64,000 nucleotides of DNA from Oscarella lobularis (lineage: Eukaryota > Porifera > Homoscleromorpha > Homosclerophorida > Oscarellidae). Of the stretch, positions 22,002-33,217 are shown in pieces. Location: the NCBI RefSeq assembly GCF_947507565.1, contig NC_089187.1, positions 806,001-870,000 of the forward strand, written 5' to 3'. Both the position numbers and the translations under genes were made by a program. The notes beneath the pieces are model-generated. The model made no database searches and was not told the DNA's origin. It was given only the letters and a program-made list of their open reading frames with translations. How positions within the stretch are numbered: the first letter of the stretch is position 1; every line of letters begins with the position of its first letter.

Positions 22002-25000
22002 ATGGAGTTGGGTAACAGAACAGAAGCAATTTTGGGAGACTCTCGTATCATCGACGCTATTCACGGAGGCGATCTGAGAGAAGTGGAGCGAATTCTTGCC
22101 GCTGGCGAGGCGTCAGCAGACACAAAACTTCGAGAAAATCTCTATGAAGACGAACGTGAATCCGATGATGACCAGGTACGAAAAAATACGAGCTCTTTCG
22201 GTGTCGTTTCAGTTGATCACGTGAGTTTGGTTTTGCTCACCTGGCGACACAAACTACAATTGGCTGCTGTTAATCAACTTAATTGTACCCACCTTTGTTT
22301 TTAGGATTACTACAGCATTTTGCATTTGGCCGTGTATAAGAACGATATGGAAGTTGTTAAATGCTTGCTTGATAATAAGGCTGATCCAAATTCTCAGCCT
22401 AATAATCGTTCCAATGTCCGATCAAAACTGATTCGAGGCGGTTTTGATTTTGATCGTTTGCACGTACGGAATATATTGTTTATCAACACGTATAATTCAC
22501 GGCTTTAGGTCAACTTGACTCCTTTGATGATTGCTGCTATTCACTGTGGTGTCGACATGGCGGAGTTGTTGCTTCGAAAAGGAGCATCTGTAGAACTAAG
22601 AGACGCGGTAATGGAGCGGTTCAGTGAAATTTTGTTCTTTGTTTTATCCCTAGTTTTGTAGCACGACAGAGATGCTCGTTGTTGGGCTTGCGTTAGCGGA
22701 AACGTAGAGTTGATAGAATTCTTTGCTGTTCGTATTAAATTTGGCATGAGATGCCTTAGGATTTCATATTTAATGGTAAAGAAGTAGGGATATTTTTCTT
22801 TGATAATGCCGCAATGGGTTTTGTATTCAGGACATGTACACATTAGAATTTTTTGCTTGCTTTGGTGGCAAGGCAGTTTTGGAAACACTTCTGCGTTCTG
22901 TTGACAAGAAAGATTATTTGAATGATTTTCGTGTTCGAAAGACTTGTGTGGTATTTTTTTGCCGTGCATAGCTTCAAATTATTTAATCATTTAAAGTTGT
23001 TTGTTTAGGAAAATGTCTCTCTTTTACACATTGCCTGCTTGGCTGGACACTTGGATCTTCTCACTTCTCTTACTGCAAATTTTCCAAGCGATCTTTATTT
23101 GGAAGACAAGGTAACCTTTTTTTGTTTCAGTGACGACTATTTTTTCTGTAGCTTTTATAACAGTGGAAACGGTCATTGCTTCATTACGCTTCCATGTCCA
23201 GGCGAAAAGGCAGTACTGCTGTGATAGCATATTTACTTGAGGAGAAGGGATTCGCTGATAAAGTCAATGCATGCGATGCGGTCAGCTTTGCTCTTTTTAC
23301 TACGTATACAACTTGACTTAGTAGCTTCTACGTGCGACAGGAAGGAAGTTCACCTCTTGCTCTCGCCTACGAATTTTCTAATGCAAATTCTGTGCAAGTT
23401 CTTAAACGGTGGGGTGCAAAATGTCTAGATGCTGTAAGTGGAGCTCGACTATGTGCTGTGAATACGTCGGCAGGTCTTTTTTTTCAGAGAGGGTATAGCG
23501 ATATTGAATTAGCTGTTATTGGGAACAATTTACAACTACTTCGAGAGCTGACCTCTGTGAATCCTGGCATTGATGTTGGCAACTTCAATTAAATAATTTT
23601 TATTATGTTTCAGCTATATAGGTATTTTTTTAGAAGACGCTGTTGCTACATTTGGCTGCCGCAAACAGTTCAAAGCATTTACCAAAAGACACAACGGCGA
23701 TGCTGAGGTTTCTCGTTGAGACCGTTAATGTGAGAGTTGATGAAACGAACGAGGTCTACGATTTCAATCTTTGCTTTAGGTCACAGTTTTATCGCTTTTT
23801 CTTTTCTTAGAGTGATCAGACGGCATTGCATGTAGCGTGCCAGTGTTCTGTCTGGAATTCGCCCGTAAAGTATCTGATTGAAACTGCAGCTAGCCTCGAA
23901 GCTCGAGATAAAGTAAGAGGATTCCTCTTTCTGTCGTTTCGAATAGCTATGGATGAGGTGATCAATGAATTGTAATACGTTTGACCTTCTTTTTTTCTGC
24001 AGAATGGACGTACACCTTTCTTATTAGCTTGTGAAAGACAATTTCCTGCACAATGCATAATTAAGTGTCTATTTGAAGCCAAAGTTGATATAAATGCCAA
24101 AGACAATGTATATTGCACGAATGGACCCGTTTATTTTCAGGTTATTATAAATTTTTAGAGAGGCAAAAACGCGCTTCATTTGCAAGCTATAACGTGTCAT
24201 ATTACGACACTGAAGCTATTGTTGACTCTTGGAGTAGATCCGTCAGTTCACGACGACGTAAGTATGCCGTCTGCTTTTGTTAATTACGTAGTCACGTGGT
24301 ATTTAGACGGGACGAGCTCCCTTTGAAGGCACTTCTGGCGAAAAGAGAGTTTTCTTGCAAGAGAAATACGTAAAACCTATTCGCACAGAAAGACACAAGA
24401 AAAAGAATTTTGCGTTAATAGATACGTTTGAGATTTTCTTCACTGTTATCTGATGAAAAGGTCAAGCCCGGCGGCGTCAAGTTATGCCTTGTTGGAAACG
24501 CAAAGGCCGGCAAAACAACTCTCCTGAACGCGCTTCAGCGAATAGGAATCAAGCCAGTGGCCGAGGCAGACAGAACGGCAGGCGTCGACGTTTATGGCGT
24601 CGTCATCCCGGACGCTGAGGGATCGGAAGGCATGTTAGCGTGGGATTTCGCCGGCCAGGAAGAGTTCCACGGTGCTCACGCCATTTTTTTCAATCCGACG
24701 TTGACAATTTTTCTTTTGGTTTTGGACGTGAGAAAAGGAGAGGCTCCAATGGAACAGGAGGCGAGGTTTTGGCTGGCATTTTTGAAAGTCGTTTGCCGGA
24801 GAGTTGGCGGAGAAGTAATGAAACCCGAAGTCATAATTATCGGCAACAGACGAGTTGAAAGAAAAACCGTCGATTGGACGCCTTCTTTTCAACTGAAAAG
24901 AATTCATGACAACATGAGAGATGAGTTTGAAGCGACGTTGAATCTTGACCATTGTCTTGAAATCGATTGCAATGAGGAGTGGTCATTCTCTCTACAAAAG

Positions 25001-26554
25001 TTAAGGCAGATTCTTAAAGATATAAAACGAAAATGCATAGAGGTAAGTATGGCGGTAGATGAGAGCATAAAAAGCACAAGTGCTGCGTAATTAATACCCT
25101 AGAGACTAATGCAATAGAGGAGAACTATAGTTGAGCTAGGTTTCTCTTAGAGGGCTCGAGAAGTACCGAGAGTGTGTGAGCTGGTTCGTGAAGCCGTCGT
25201 CGAGCAGATGCGGTCAAAATCGCCAGATAGTCGGCTTGTTTCCTCGTCAGCTTTTCGGGAAAAAATATCCAGTGCAATTGAAGTAGAAGTTTCGAAAGAG
25301 TCTTTAAATCTAATTGTTCAATACTTAGATTCAATTGGCGAGGTTAGATCAATTGAATAAAAAATATGCCTAATAGTTTTGTCTTTTTAGATAATTGATC
25401 TCAAGTATCGAATCTGCATTTCAAGCGGCTGGCTTTGCTCCAACATTATCGGCCCGCTTTTGGCTCCAAGTTGGTTTCCCGTGTCTGTGCAACGCAATTC
25501 AGATGGAAAGACGACGAAAAACGACATTGCATCGGCTCTGCGCAGCTTTGCCTACGAGCTAAAAAAGAAAAAATCTCAAGCTCATTCTATTGACATTACT
25601 GCAGACGACGCTATCGAAGTGCTTCTCTTCCTCGAGCTCTGCTTCTCAGTTTACGGAGAAACTGACGTGTATCAAATACCGGCATTGTCTGAGAAACTCG
25701 CGCCAATTCGCGGTTGGCAGTCGAAGCCCGAAATGTCCGTTTATCGCGGTAGTAGATTCCGATGTTCCGATCCCACTGACATCATTCCTCCCGGTGTATT
25801 TGCCGTTCTCCAGTGCAGATGCTCGGCGGCTGAAGACACCTGTTACGATCGGTATGAAATATGGAAAGGAGGCATCTATCTGGTCAAAGCGCGCAATAGT
25901 CATGTGGCCGAATGTTTAGTATGCCTTCGAAAAGGCGACTCTGCTCTCGATGTTATCGTGCGCTGCGACGATCAAAGCGTTCGTCTGGGAGGCGAGCTTC
26001 TGAGCGATGTCCAACAAATGATGGTCGAAGTGAGAGACAAACGATGCCCCGGTCTTCCTATGGATTGGTTTTTGCTAGACGGCAATGAAATAGGAAAAAA
26101 ATGTTTGCTTACCGAGTCGCCGGAAAGTATTTATACGACTAAGAGCGTGGAGGGAAAGAAGCCAGATGACGTCGTTTGTGCCTTGGCTCCGAGCACAGAT
26201 TATTCAAAAGTCGGTCAACTTACGTTTCATTGCGAGCCATCGAAACCTTCAGAGGCTATGCCTCTCGCAGCTTTTCCTTCCGATGGGTGCGAAGTGACTG
26301 ATGGCGTTATTAGAGCTGCTGCAGCGGCTGGATCATCTCGTTGGGAAGACATTGCTATAGAGCTTGTTGACGTCGAGGATTTTTCTCAACTCCAAGGTTC
26401 GAACAAGGTGAAATTAATACGGGCGATTAGCATTTGGAAACTCAAGTTGGAGAAAGTGCCTCAAGTAAGGCATCTGTTGAGCATATTTAAGTGTGGGGGC
26501 GTGTCACGAAGAGCAATAGTGTCCAACTTTCAAGAACGCTTGCAGCAGAGATAA
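22002..26554 (+). CDS. Ankyrin-repeat Roc-COR GTPase with C-terminal Death domain, copy B
   Basis: Tandem duplicate of the gene at 17019 with the same exon plan. The start is MELGNRTEAILGDSRIIDAI; ankyrin-repeat exons correspond one to one. The Roc exon is 24422-25042 with GNAKAGKT and DFAGQEEFHGAH, the linker exon 25151-25342, and the COR-Death exon 25391-26554 ends ERLQQR. The G4 region reads GNRRVERK, further from N-K-x-D than in copy A. The last roughly 265 bp of coding sequence are identical to copy A although earlier exons differ at many sites. All joins I checked are in frame. Likely cytosolic signalling scaffold/GTPase; partners are unknown. Confidence 0.85.
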
Positions 26555-27000
26555 AATAGGACTGCTTGCAGTTCTAGTTGAAAACTAGCGAACTTTGCAT
26601 GGCTTTGTACTGTTCAACGACTTCGCACGTAGAGTCAATCTGCCAAATGCATTAAAATAGCGTGTTTTCTTCCAAAAGTTGCTAATGCACGGATCCCTTC
26701 TAAGTTTGTTAGTAGTCTACCTGCATGGGAGTTTCTTGTATCCACCACTAGTACTGTACTGTTACTTCTACTTATAGTGTTTGACATATTGATTTTTTGC
26801 ATTGCATCTCCGATGTGTCTGCTCCTATTTTCTTTTTCTACGAGTTTGACACTATAAACGTTGGAGGTGCTGAATTTCTGGCGCTTTACACGTTTGATCA
26901 ACCAATCAACCAAAGTGGATCAGCTCACGCACCCCTGAAAGATCACATAAGCTACTACTGTATTTCAAAAAGTCTGCGGTGGAGGCAGGGATATAATGAA
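26555..27000. other. Intergenic 3' flank of copy B
   Basis: The first 200 bp match the flank of copy A. No gene is supported; the open frames are short and motif-free. Confidence 0.5.
26625..26680 (-). pseudogene. Relic of NHL-BTB exon 2, second copy
   Basis: Same minus-strand CIWQIDST-coding relic as at 21583, carried along by the tandem duplication of the ANK-ROCO gene. Confidence 0.5.
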
Positions 27001-27136
27001 TATAGCCTCGCGGAGCCAGGCCCTACTGAGCAGGGCGTGGTCCTCACTGCTCGTACTGAGCAGGGCGTGGTCCTCACTGCCTACGAGCAGTGAGGACCAC
27101 GCCCTGCTCAGTAGGGCCTGGCTCCGCGAGGCTATA
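27001..27136. mobile_element. Foldback element with 55-bp perfect inverted arms
   Basis: Arms 27001-27055 and 27082-27136 are exact reverse complements, starting tatagcctcgcggagccagg. The 26-bp loop repeats part of the arm (ctgagcagggcgtggtcctc). The pentamer ATGAA flanks both ends directly (26996-27000 and 27137-27141), as expected of a target-site duplication. It lies just upstream of the NLR-like start codon. Confidence 0.7.
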
Positions 27137-27198
27137 ATGAATAGAGGTACTCAGGGCTCCTGAGGTGCTAGTGGCAGGGCTAACGCGCGCATGCAAAT

Positions 27199-30100
27199 AT
27201 GGAAAACGTCTTGTCTGCAGAACAGAAGCATCTGCAGTGCTTCGCTCACCGATTGTGGACAAAAAGGAGCTTTCACAAATGTCTGGACGTCTTTTGTCTT
27301 AGCCGAACTCTCGAAGACTGCGGAATAGCGTGCTTCGCCCGGTTTCGAGAATCGCTGGAGCCGACCAGTAGTTCCAGCGTTCCACTTTGCACCGAACTCG
27401 GTCTGAAGATGTTGAATCAGTTTTACCACACGCTTTCGTTTCGAAACGAATCGCGCTCGGAGGAATTTGCTATTTTTAGACTGACTATTCGGTCCTTGTC
27501 CTCTGAAATAGCAGAGTTATGTTTTGCAAGTAATCGAACAATTTTTTCTGCTTTTGTGACTTGAATTTAATTAACGTAAGCTTATTTTCAGGCAGCGACG
27601 AGCTTGATCTGGCTTACGAAGATGCAAAACGGTTCCACTATTTTGTAGATCCAGGTAGTGTGCAGAGACCTCTCTGTAGCGGATATTAAGCCATAAGCTA
27701 TTAAATTAGTCATTCGCTTCTTTTCTTTTGCAGAGTATCTTTCGTCTTTGCCTAATTTGACGTCAGAGGAATGTCACAGTTTGCTTCAGGCAACTCTCCT
27801 TGATTGCAAACAAAATGTTGAGAAGTTGGTTGAGATTTATTCTCTGGCTGCCAATTTCTCTGCGTCACTGCGCGCCAAAGCAGATCAAAGTATGACCGCA
27901 CACGAGCTTTTAATTTCTTTGACTAGAAGCTAGACCGATTCTTGCTCCGCTTTCCTCATCAATTCTTGTTCATTACTAGAAAATCTTACTGCAAGTATAA
28001 ATAGGCACACCGCACGTACTCTGATATTATCAGGGATGATCACAATAAATTACTTTTAGTTGAAATAGAAGCCATTGCTTCAGAAAAATTGGCAGAAGTC
28101 ACGCAGAAAACCCAAAGTAATAGCTGTTTGTGTGTTCTAGATTACGATTTTATTATTTTGTGTCTTATTTGCGAGCGGGCTTACTCACGTGAACATCTCG
28201 CTGTAGGAGGTGCCCTACTGACACCTGATTTTGTAGGGGATGATAATGAAACTGTTCAACAGAAACTAGACGTAAAAGGTTTGATTAGACGTTTTCATTC
28301 GACACTATTTTGACGTTTATTTGCTAAGTGGAGAACTTGGAATATCGTTTGTATAAATTCGCGTTTGAGCAAATTGGCGAGTACTGGAAAGAATTGGGAG
28401 CCTGCCTCGGATTTTCAAAAATGGAATTGGACGACATCGATCAGACCAATCACACATTGGACGTCAAATACAAAGCTTGGTGCATGATATATAAATACTA
28501 CCAAAGGGAGGGCAATACGACGATTGAAAGCATGACTAAATTACTAGAAGAAACCAAAGCGCGAAGGAAATTGGATGTCACCGAAGTATCTCGCAAGGGT
28601 ATAGTGAAGCGTAGGAAATAATTCCTCTAATTCTTTCTATTTCCAAGTCTTGCCGCCTTTTGTTATTGACCATCCCCTTCTGCGCGGAAGGGAGCAGGAA
28701 ATGCGTCAAATTGAGAACTTCTTTTGGGACGACCATCCAAGCAGTGCTCGAGTGAGCGCTATCTGCGAACGGAAAATTCTCGTAAGGCTGTCCCCCCGTG
28801 TCTATGGCGACGAAGTAGAGCTTTATCGTTTCTCAGATCCTGCGTGGCGTTGGCGGCGTTGGCAAGACTAGTCTTGCGTACAGTTTCGCTTTTCGTTACG
28901 CCGACGCTTACGTTCGAGAGATTCATCACTTCAACGCGGAATCCTTCGCCTGCATGGAAGCGTCTCTTAGAGATAACGTACGAATCGCTCGCCTTTTTGA
29001 CTACGCCTTACAGGCTATTTTCCGCAGATGCGACGTGCTGGCGAGAAAGAATTCGTCAATTTTGAGAAATCGTCTCAACGAATTTCTCTTTATTTCTCCT
29101 TGCTTCAAAGCATTGGCCGCGTCTTAGTTTTGATCTACGGCGCGGACGAGTACGATCTCGTGAAGGACTATCTGCCGGGTCCAACGGCTCCCTGTCACGT
29201 TCTCATTACGACAAGGAGTCCGTTGGAGGAATTGGAAGATCACGACCAAGTGAAATGCTTGAGCTTAGAACCGCTAGACGGAGAAAACGCCGTGACTGCC
29301 CTTCGTAGCTGGGCGGGATTCGGACGCCGTCCCGTTGACGATTCAATCGATTCAGAGTACGCTAGACGCCTGGCTTTGGAGCCGCCCATCGAAGGCTTAC
29401 CCATCGCTATCGCCCACGCCGGCACCTTTATTAAACGACATCGGCTGTCGTTTCAAAGGTACTGGGAGAAACTTCGCGCGGCGACGAGTGTTCTCGACGC
29501 CGCCGCGCTCGATTTGGACAAATTTCTGCAGTATTTTCGTCTTTCTCATCTCAAACGGTGCTTTTTGCAAGCGGGAGTGACGCGTCCGGGGCAGCTGAGC
29601 GTCGCCGCACTTTCGGATTTTCCTGGCTTGAATGACGTCGATAGGCAGAGCGTCTCGAGAGCCCTGACGAAATTGCAGAAGCGCACGTACGCTTTCTTGA
29701 CGTGGGAACTCGACTTGGATGACGTCGAATGCTACTCGAAGGACGGCTACGCAATCCTCAGCGTCTGCTCCGTGCTGAACGGCCAAGAAATACCTCAGGA
29801 CATCGTTGCTAACGCGATTCTACCCGCCGACGTCGAATTCGGAGATTTTCGCATTGCTGCAGGCATAAGAGCACTATGCGAACATTCCCTCATCAGTCAA
29901 AGTGTCGGAAACGATTTCGTTGTGAGATACAGCGTGCACAGCCTAATACAAGGAAGTGTCGTAGAACGTTTGAAGGACAATTCGAAACTCAAAGAAGTTA
30001 TCACTTCTGCGGAATGTTCTCTGTTTACGCAGCTGCCCTCGCCAAGGCTGCTGCCTTTGCGTCTTGCTGACGATTCTGTGTCTTCTCTTTGTCCTCACGC

Positions 30101-32148
30101 TTATGCCGTCGCCGGTCACATGCTGTCGGTTGGTATGCTCGGCGCTGGACGGATTACAATGATTGATTACGGAGTTACAATGGCGACGCTCTACCACGAC
30201 TTTAACGCGACAATCGGGCTGCGAAAAATCTACGCCGAAAAGCTAAAGGGCGATTCTCTTCTGCCCTTGTCTGTGAGAGAGACCAAGTTGTCCGATAGTA
30301 TGCTATCTGTATGTCGATTTACTGTGACAGAACTCGAATATTTTTTTAGACTACTTTTCTCTGGCGACGGCGTATGGCAACGTAGGCGCTTCTAAGGAGT
30401 GCGAGCGCTATCTCATCTTGGCGCTGCGTGGACGGAGTTTGAAAGAATTGCTTGATGAGCGAGATATGACGCGCGAATGGCGCAGTAAGTCAAATCGAGT
30501 GGAAGATAAAACCGACTAAATGCTGACTTTTTCGACGTTTAGTTGCAGTGAGACTCGCTGAAGTTTATCGATCGCAGGGCCGCTCCCAAGAGGCATTGGG
30601 AATAATTTCGCAAGTAATATCGTCGTTTTCTGACGTGACCGAAATACCTGGAGATTTTTCAAACGGTGTTTAGACATCCTCTAGTTGCCTTGTCCTTACA
30701 ACTCTCTATATATTTTCAGTGTATCAAATTCAAGCTCGTGCATTTGAAGACCAGTCGGAACACGGAAAGCAACTCGAATCTTTAAAAAGGGGCTTGACTC
30801 TTCACGAATCTGTCAGCTGTTCTGACTACAAATACACTCTCCGTAAGTAATTTACCTAACTTCCACTGCTATCAAGTCAATCTTCTTTTGCAGTCCTAAT
30901 TGAGATCGGTGATTGTTTCATAAACTATCATAATAAAGCAAGCGAGGCATTGCCTTTCTTTGTAAAATCGTTAAAGTTAAGGCAGCGACTGTTTCCTCGA
31001 GGTCATCTCTCCATAGCACTAGGTTTCTTTTACTATAGCACTCTAACTTAGTACAGTAACATAATTATTTTAGCTCTGCGACGATTGAGCTATTGTTACA
31101 TGGAATTGGGTCAGTGGAAAGAGGGATTGAAAAACTCAACGTTGTCGCTTTCCATGGCCAAGGAATGCTGCACTCCTGATCATCCTGAATTGCCTGCTTG
31201 TTTGTCACATTCTATAGATATTGCTCGATTTGCATTGTCCCTTTTTAGATTTTTATTGTCACGGCTATTGCTTGGTGACAATGAAGAAGGCCGAGGAAGC
31301 GTTGCCGTATTTCCAGAAAGGCTTGGCGTTGATCAAGTCGAATCCTTACTCGTGCGATCGTTCCTCAGAGCTTGCACACTGTAAGCTCGATTTTTTTTCT
31401 ATTTTATTGTGACCGTACATTTTATTCCTACTTCCTTCAGGTCTTTTTGGTCTTGGAGACGCTTTGATTAGCGCTAAGAGACTTGATGGTGCCATTCCCT
31501 ATTATGAAGAGTCGGTTGCAGTTTGCAGAAATGCTTCTAATATTCATACAAGCATGCGTGCCAAATGCAAGTAGAGCGTGGACGTAGTCTTTCTGCTAGT
31601 TATCTTATTTATTTGTTTGTATGCAGGTCTAAATGGTCTCGCTCTCGCATACTTCTACACGGGGCGCTTTACTGAAGCGGTGCCGTGTTTGAGGGAGCAG
31701 GTTGAGATGCTGTGGAAGTCACCGCATCCGGACTATTCCCTGATAGCGGATAGTAATAGAACGAAAGATGGCTTTAGTGCGATTTCTTGAATTTACCGTT
31801 CTTGAAGGGGTAAAAGGTTTATGTGGCTGCCTGATGAAGGCAAAGAAATTGGGAGAAGCTCAGAGGTTTCTTGTGAAATCGATTAGAGATCTAAGCCACA
31901 AGTCACGTCTTCCTCCTACTCATCCTCAATTAAGAAAACGTACTACTTTCTCTTTGTTTGACTCCGTTTCAATGCAGTTTTGCCATTTAGTCGAAGATCT
32001 TTTGTCTCGATGCCAGATTGAACTTGAAAAGGATCCAACTTGCAGGTAAACTATTAATTTAATTACGCAACTGTTGTGCCAAAAAACATCTAATGTCTTT
32101 TTTGTTATTTTAACTTTTAGTGGTAGATTATTCTTTAGTCTTAATTAA
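27199..32148 (+). CDS. Death-NB-ARC-TPR protein (NLR/APAF1-like)
   Basis: Predicted STAND ATPase sensor. Exon 1 (27199-27529) encodes an unrecognised N-terminal helical region. After several small exons a Death domain is encoded at 28330-28615 (LYKFAFEQIGEYWKELGACL, DDIDQTN, AWCMIYKYYQREGN). The NB-ARC follows: P-loop GVGGVGKTSLA (about 28850), Walker B-like VLVLIYGADEYDL, HVLITTRSPLEE (sensor Arg), GLPIAIAHAG and an ARC/winged-helix region to about 30310. About nine small exons then encode TPR-type helices, for example CYMELGQWKEGLKNSTLSLS, KAEEALPYFQKGLALI and AYFYTGRFTEAVPCLREQVE. The stop (TAA 32146-32148) follows SGRLFFSLN. Introns are GT-AG except one GC-AG at 31569 (AAAT/GCAAGT). All joins keep frame. 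Confidence 0.85.
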
Positions 32149-32450
32149 GACTGTTGCCTGTGGAGCTGTAGTCAGAGTGGGAGAGATAAGTATTACTTTC
32201 CTAACGTATAGGCTGCCAAGACCGGCCAAGACCAACCTGTCGCTGATGAGTAACGCGCCTTGATTTTCTTTAAACTTTTTTCTTTTTGGTTCAGCACTGG
32301 GAGAGCTCTAGGAGAGCAATGGAGTCTGGTTCAGCTGAATTCCAGGCTTCTTTACTGCTCAGTGGAGACATAGATTTGAATCTATGGTGGAAAGCTCGAA
32401 GAGAAGAGGACGGCCGGCCAAGTGCGACCGATCGGGGGCTGGGGATTAGG

Positions 32451-32760
32451 AATGGAGACCGTTATAAAGATTTACCTTATCGGCATACCAGCCCCGAACA
32501 ATTCCTAGGAAAATTTGGCAATGACTGTCACATTGCCCTCTAGCGATACCCTGTATAATGCTGTGATCTTGATCTCTATCAAGAAACACCACAGATCGGT
32601 CCTCCCTTGCAAGAATGCTTCCCGGATTCAGCACATTGTCAACGTCACCAGCCAACGTCGTACCACACCGTCACGATTTTGAAAGCAAAAACAAATGACT
32701 TACTTTTCGTATTCGTCCATTGCCACATATACCGCTTTGCTGTCTTAGCGAACGATCGAA
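32451..32760 (-). pseudogene. Relic of NHL-BTB exon 3
   Basis: Minus-strand match to 39995-40210 and 45388-45620, coding GDVDNVLNPGSILAREDRSV and WYADKVNLYNG but in shifting frames. It extends to the start of the next exon (acttacttttcgtattcgtcc). No flanking BTB exon is present. Confidence 0.8.
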
Positions 32761-32933
32761 TTGATCATCTTGATCGAAGAGATTAATTAATTAAGCTCGG
32801 CACGAGCTCGATATCAATTCCAGCTTTGCGTTCCTTTCAGATCGCTGACCTTTAGTGACGCGGGAAAGCGACATTCCGATCTAAAGTTCGAAACGGACAG
32901 ATGCGACGCAACGTCGTAGTCTAGCACTCTAGC

Positions 32934-33036
32934 TGTAGTCTAGTCTGGGGCCAGACCTCTTCGCTGCAGATATCCCCGAGCGAAGAGGTCTGCATGGCCC
33001 CCTGACTCCCAGACCAGGGCCTCAGACTAGTCTAGC
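32934..33036. repeat. Imperfect long hairpin
   Basis: The stem cagacctcttcgct pairs with agcgaagaggtctg, extended outward by GGCC(CC) and by ctagtct/agactag blocks. The loop is gcagatatccccg. It lies about 180 bp upstream of the Ig-nuclease-kinase start. Confidence 0.6.
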
Positions 33037-33217
33037 TGGTTGCTGTTTGCGCTGTTCAAAATTTGTTGCGTCATAGATGCGTAAACCCGGCTTAGTTAAC
33101 GCGCTCTAGATACCTAGCTTGCATCTGCAAACCGGCGCAACCCTCTCCATGCGTACCGCGTATAGTAGGTTCTCACACGCGCGTCCGTCTTCTCGCATTG
33201 TTATCCGCTGTTTAGGA

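Larger units (their letters stand above)
32149..33217. other. Intergenic with relic and hairpin
   Basis: Holds the NHL-BTB relic and the hairpin listed separately. The remainder shows no gene. Confidence 0.5.

Noticed and set aside
27151-27429. Minus-strand open frame opposite the NLR-like first exon
   Set aside because: The plus-strand frame ends in a donor that joins in phase to the next exon, so the minus frame is a shadow.
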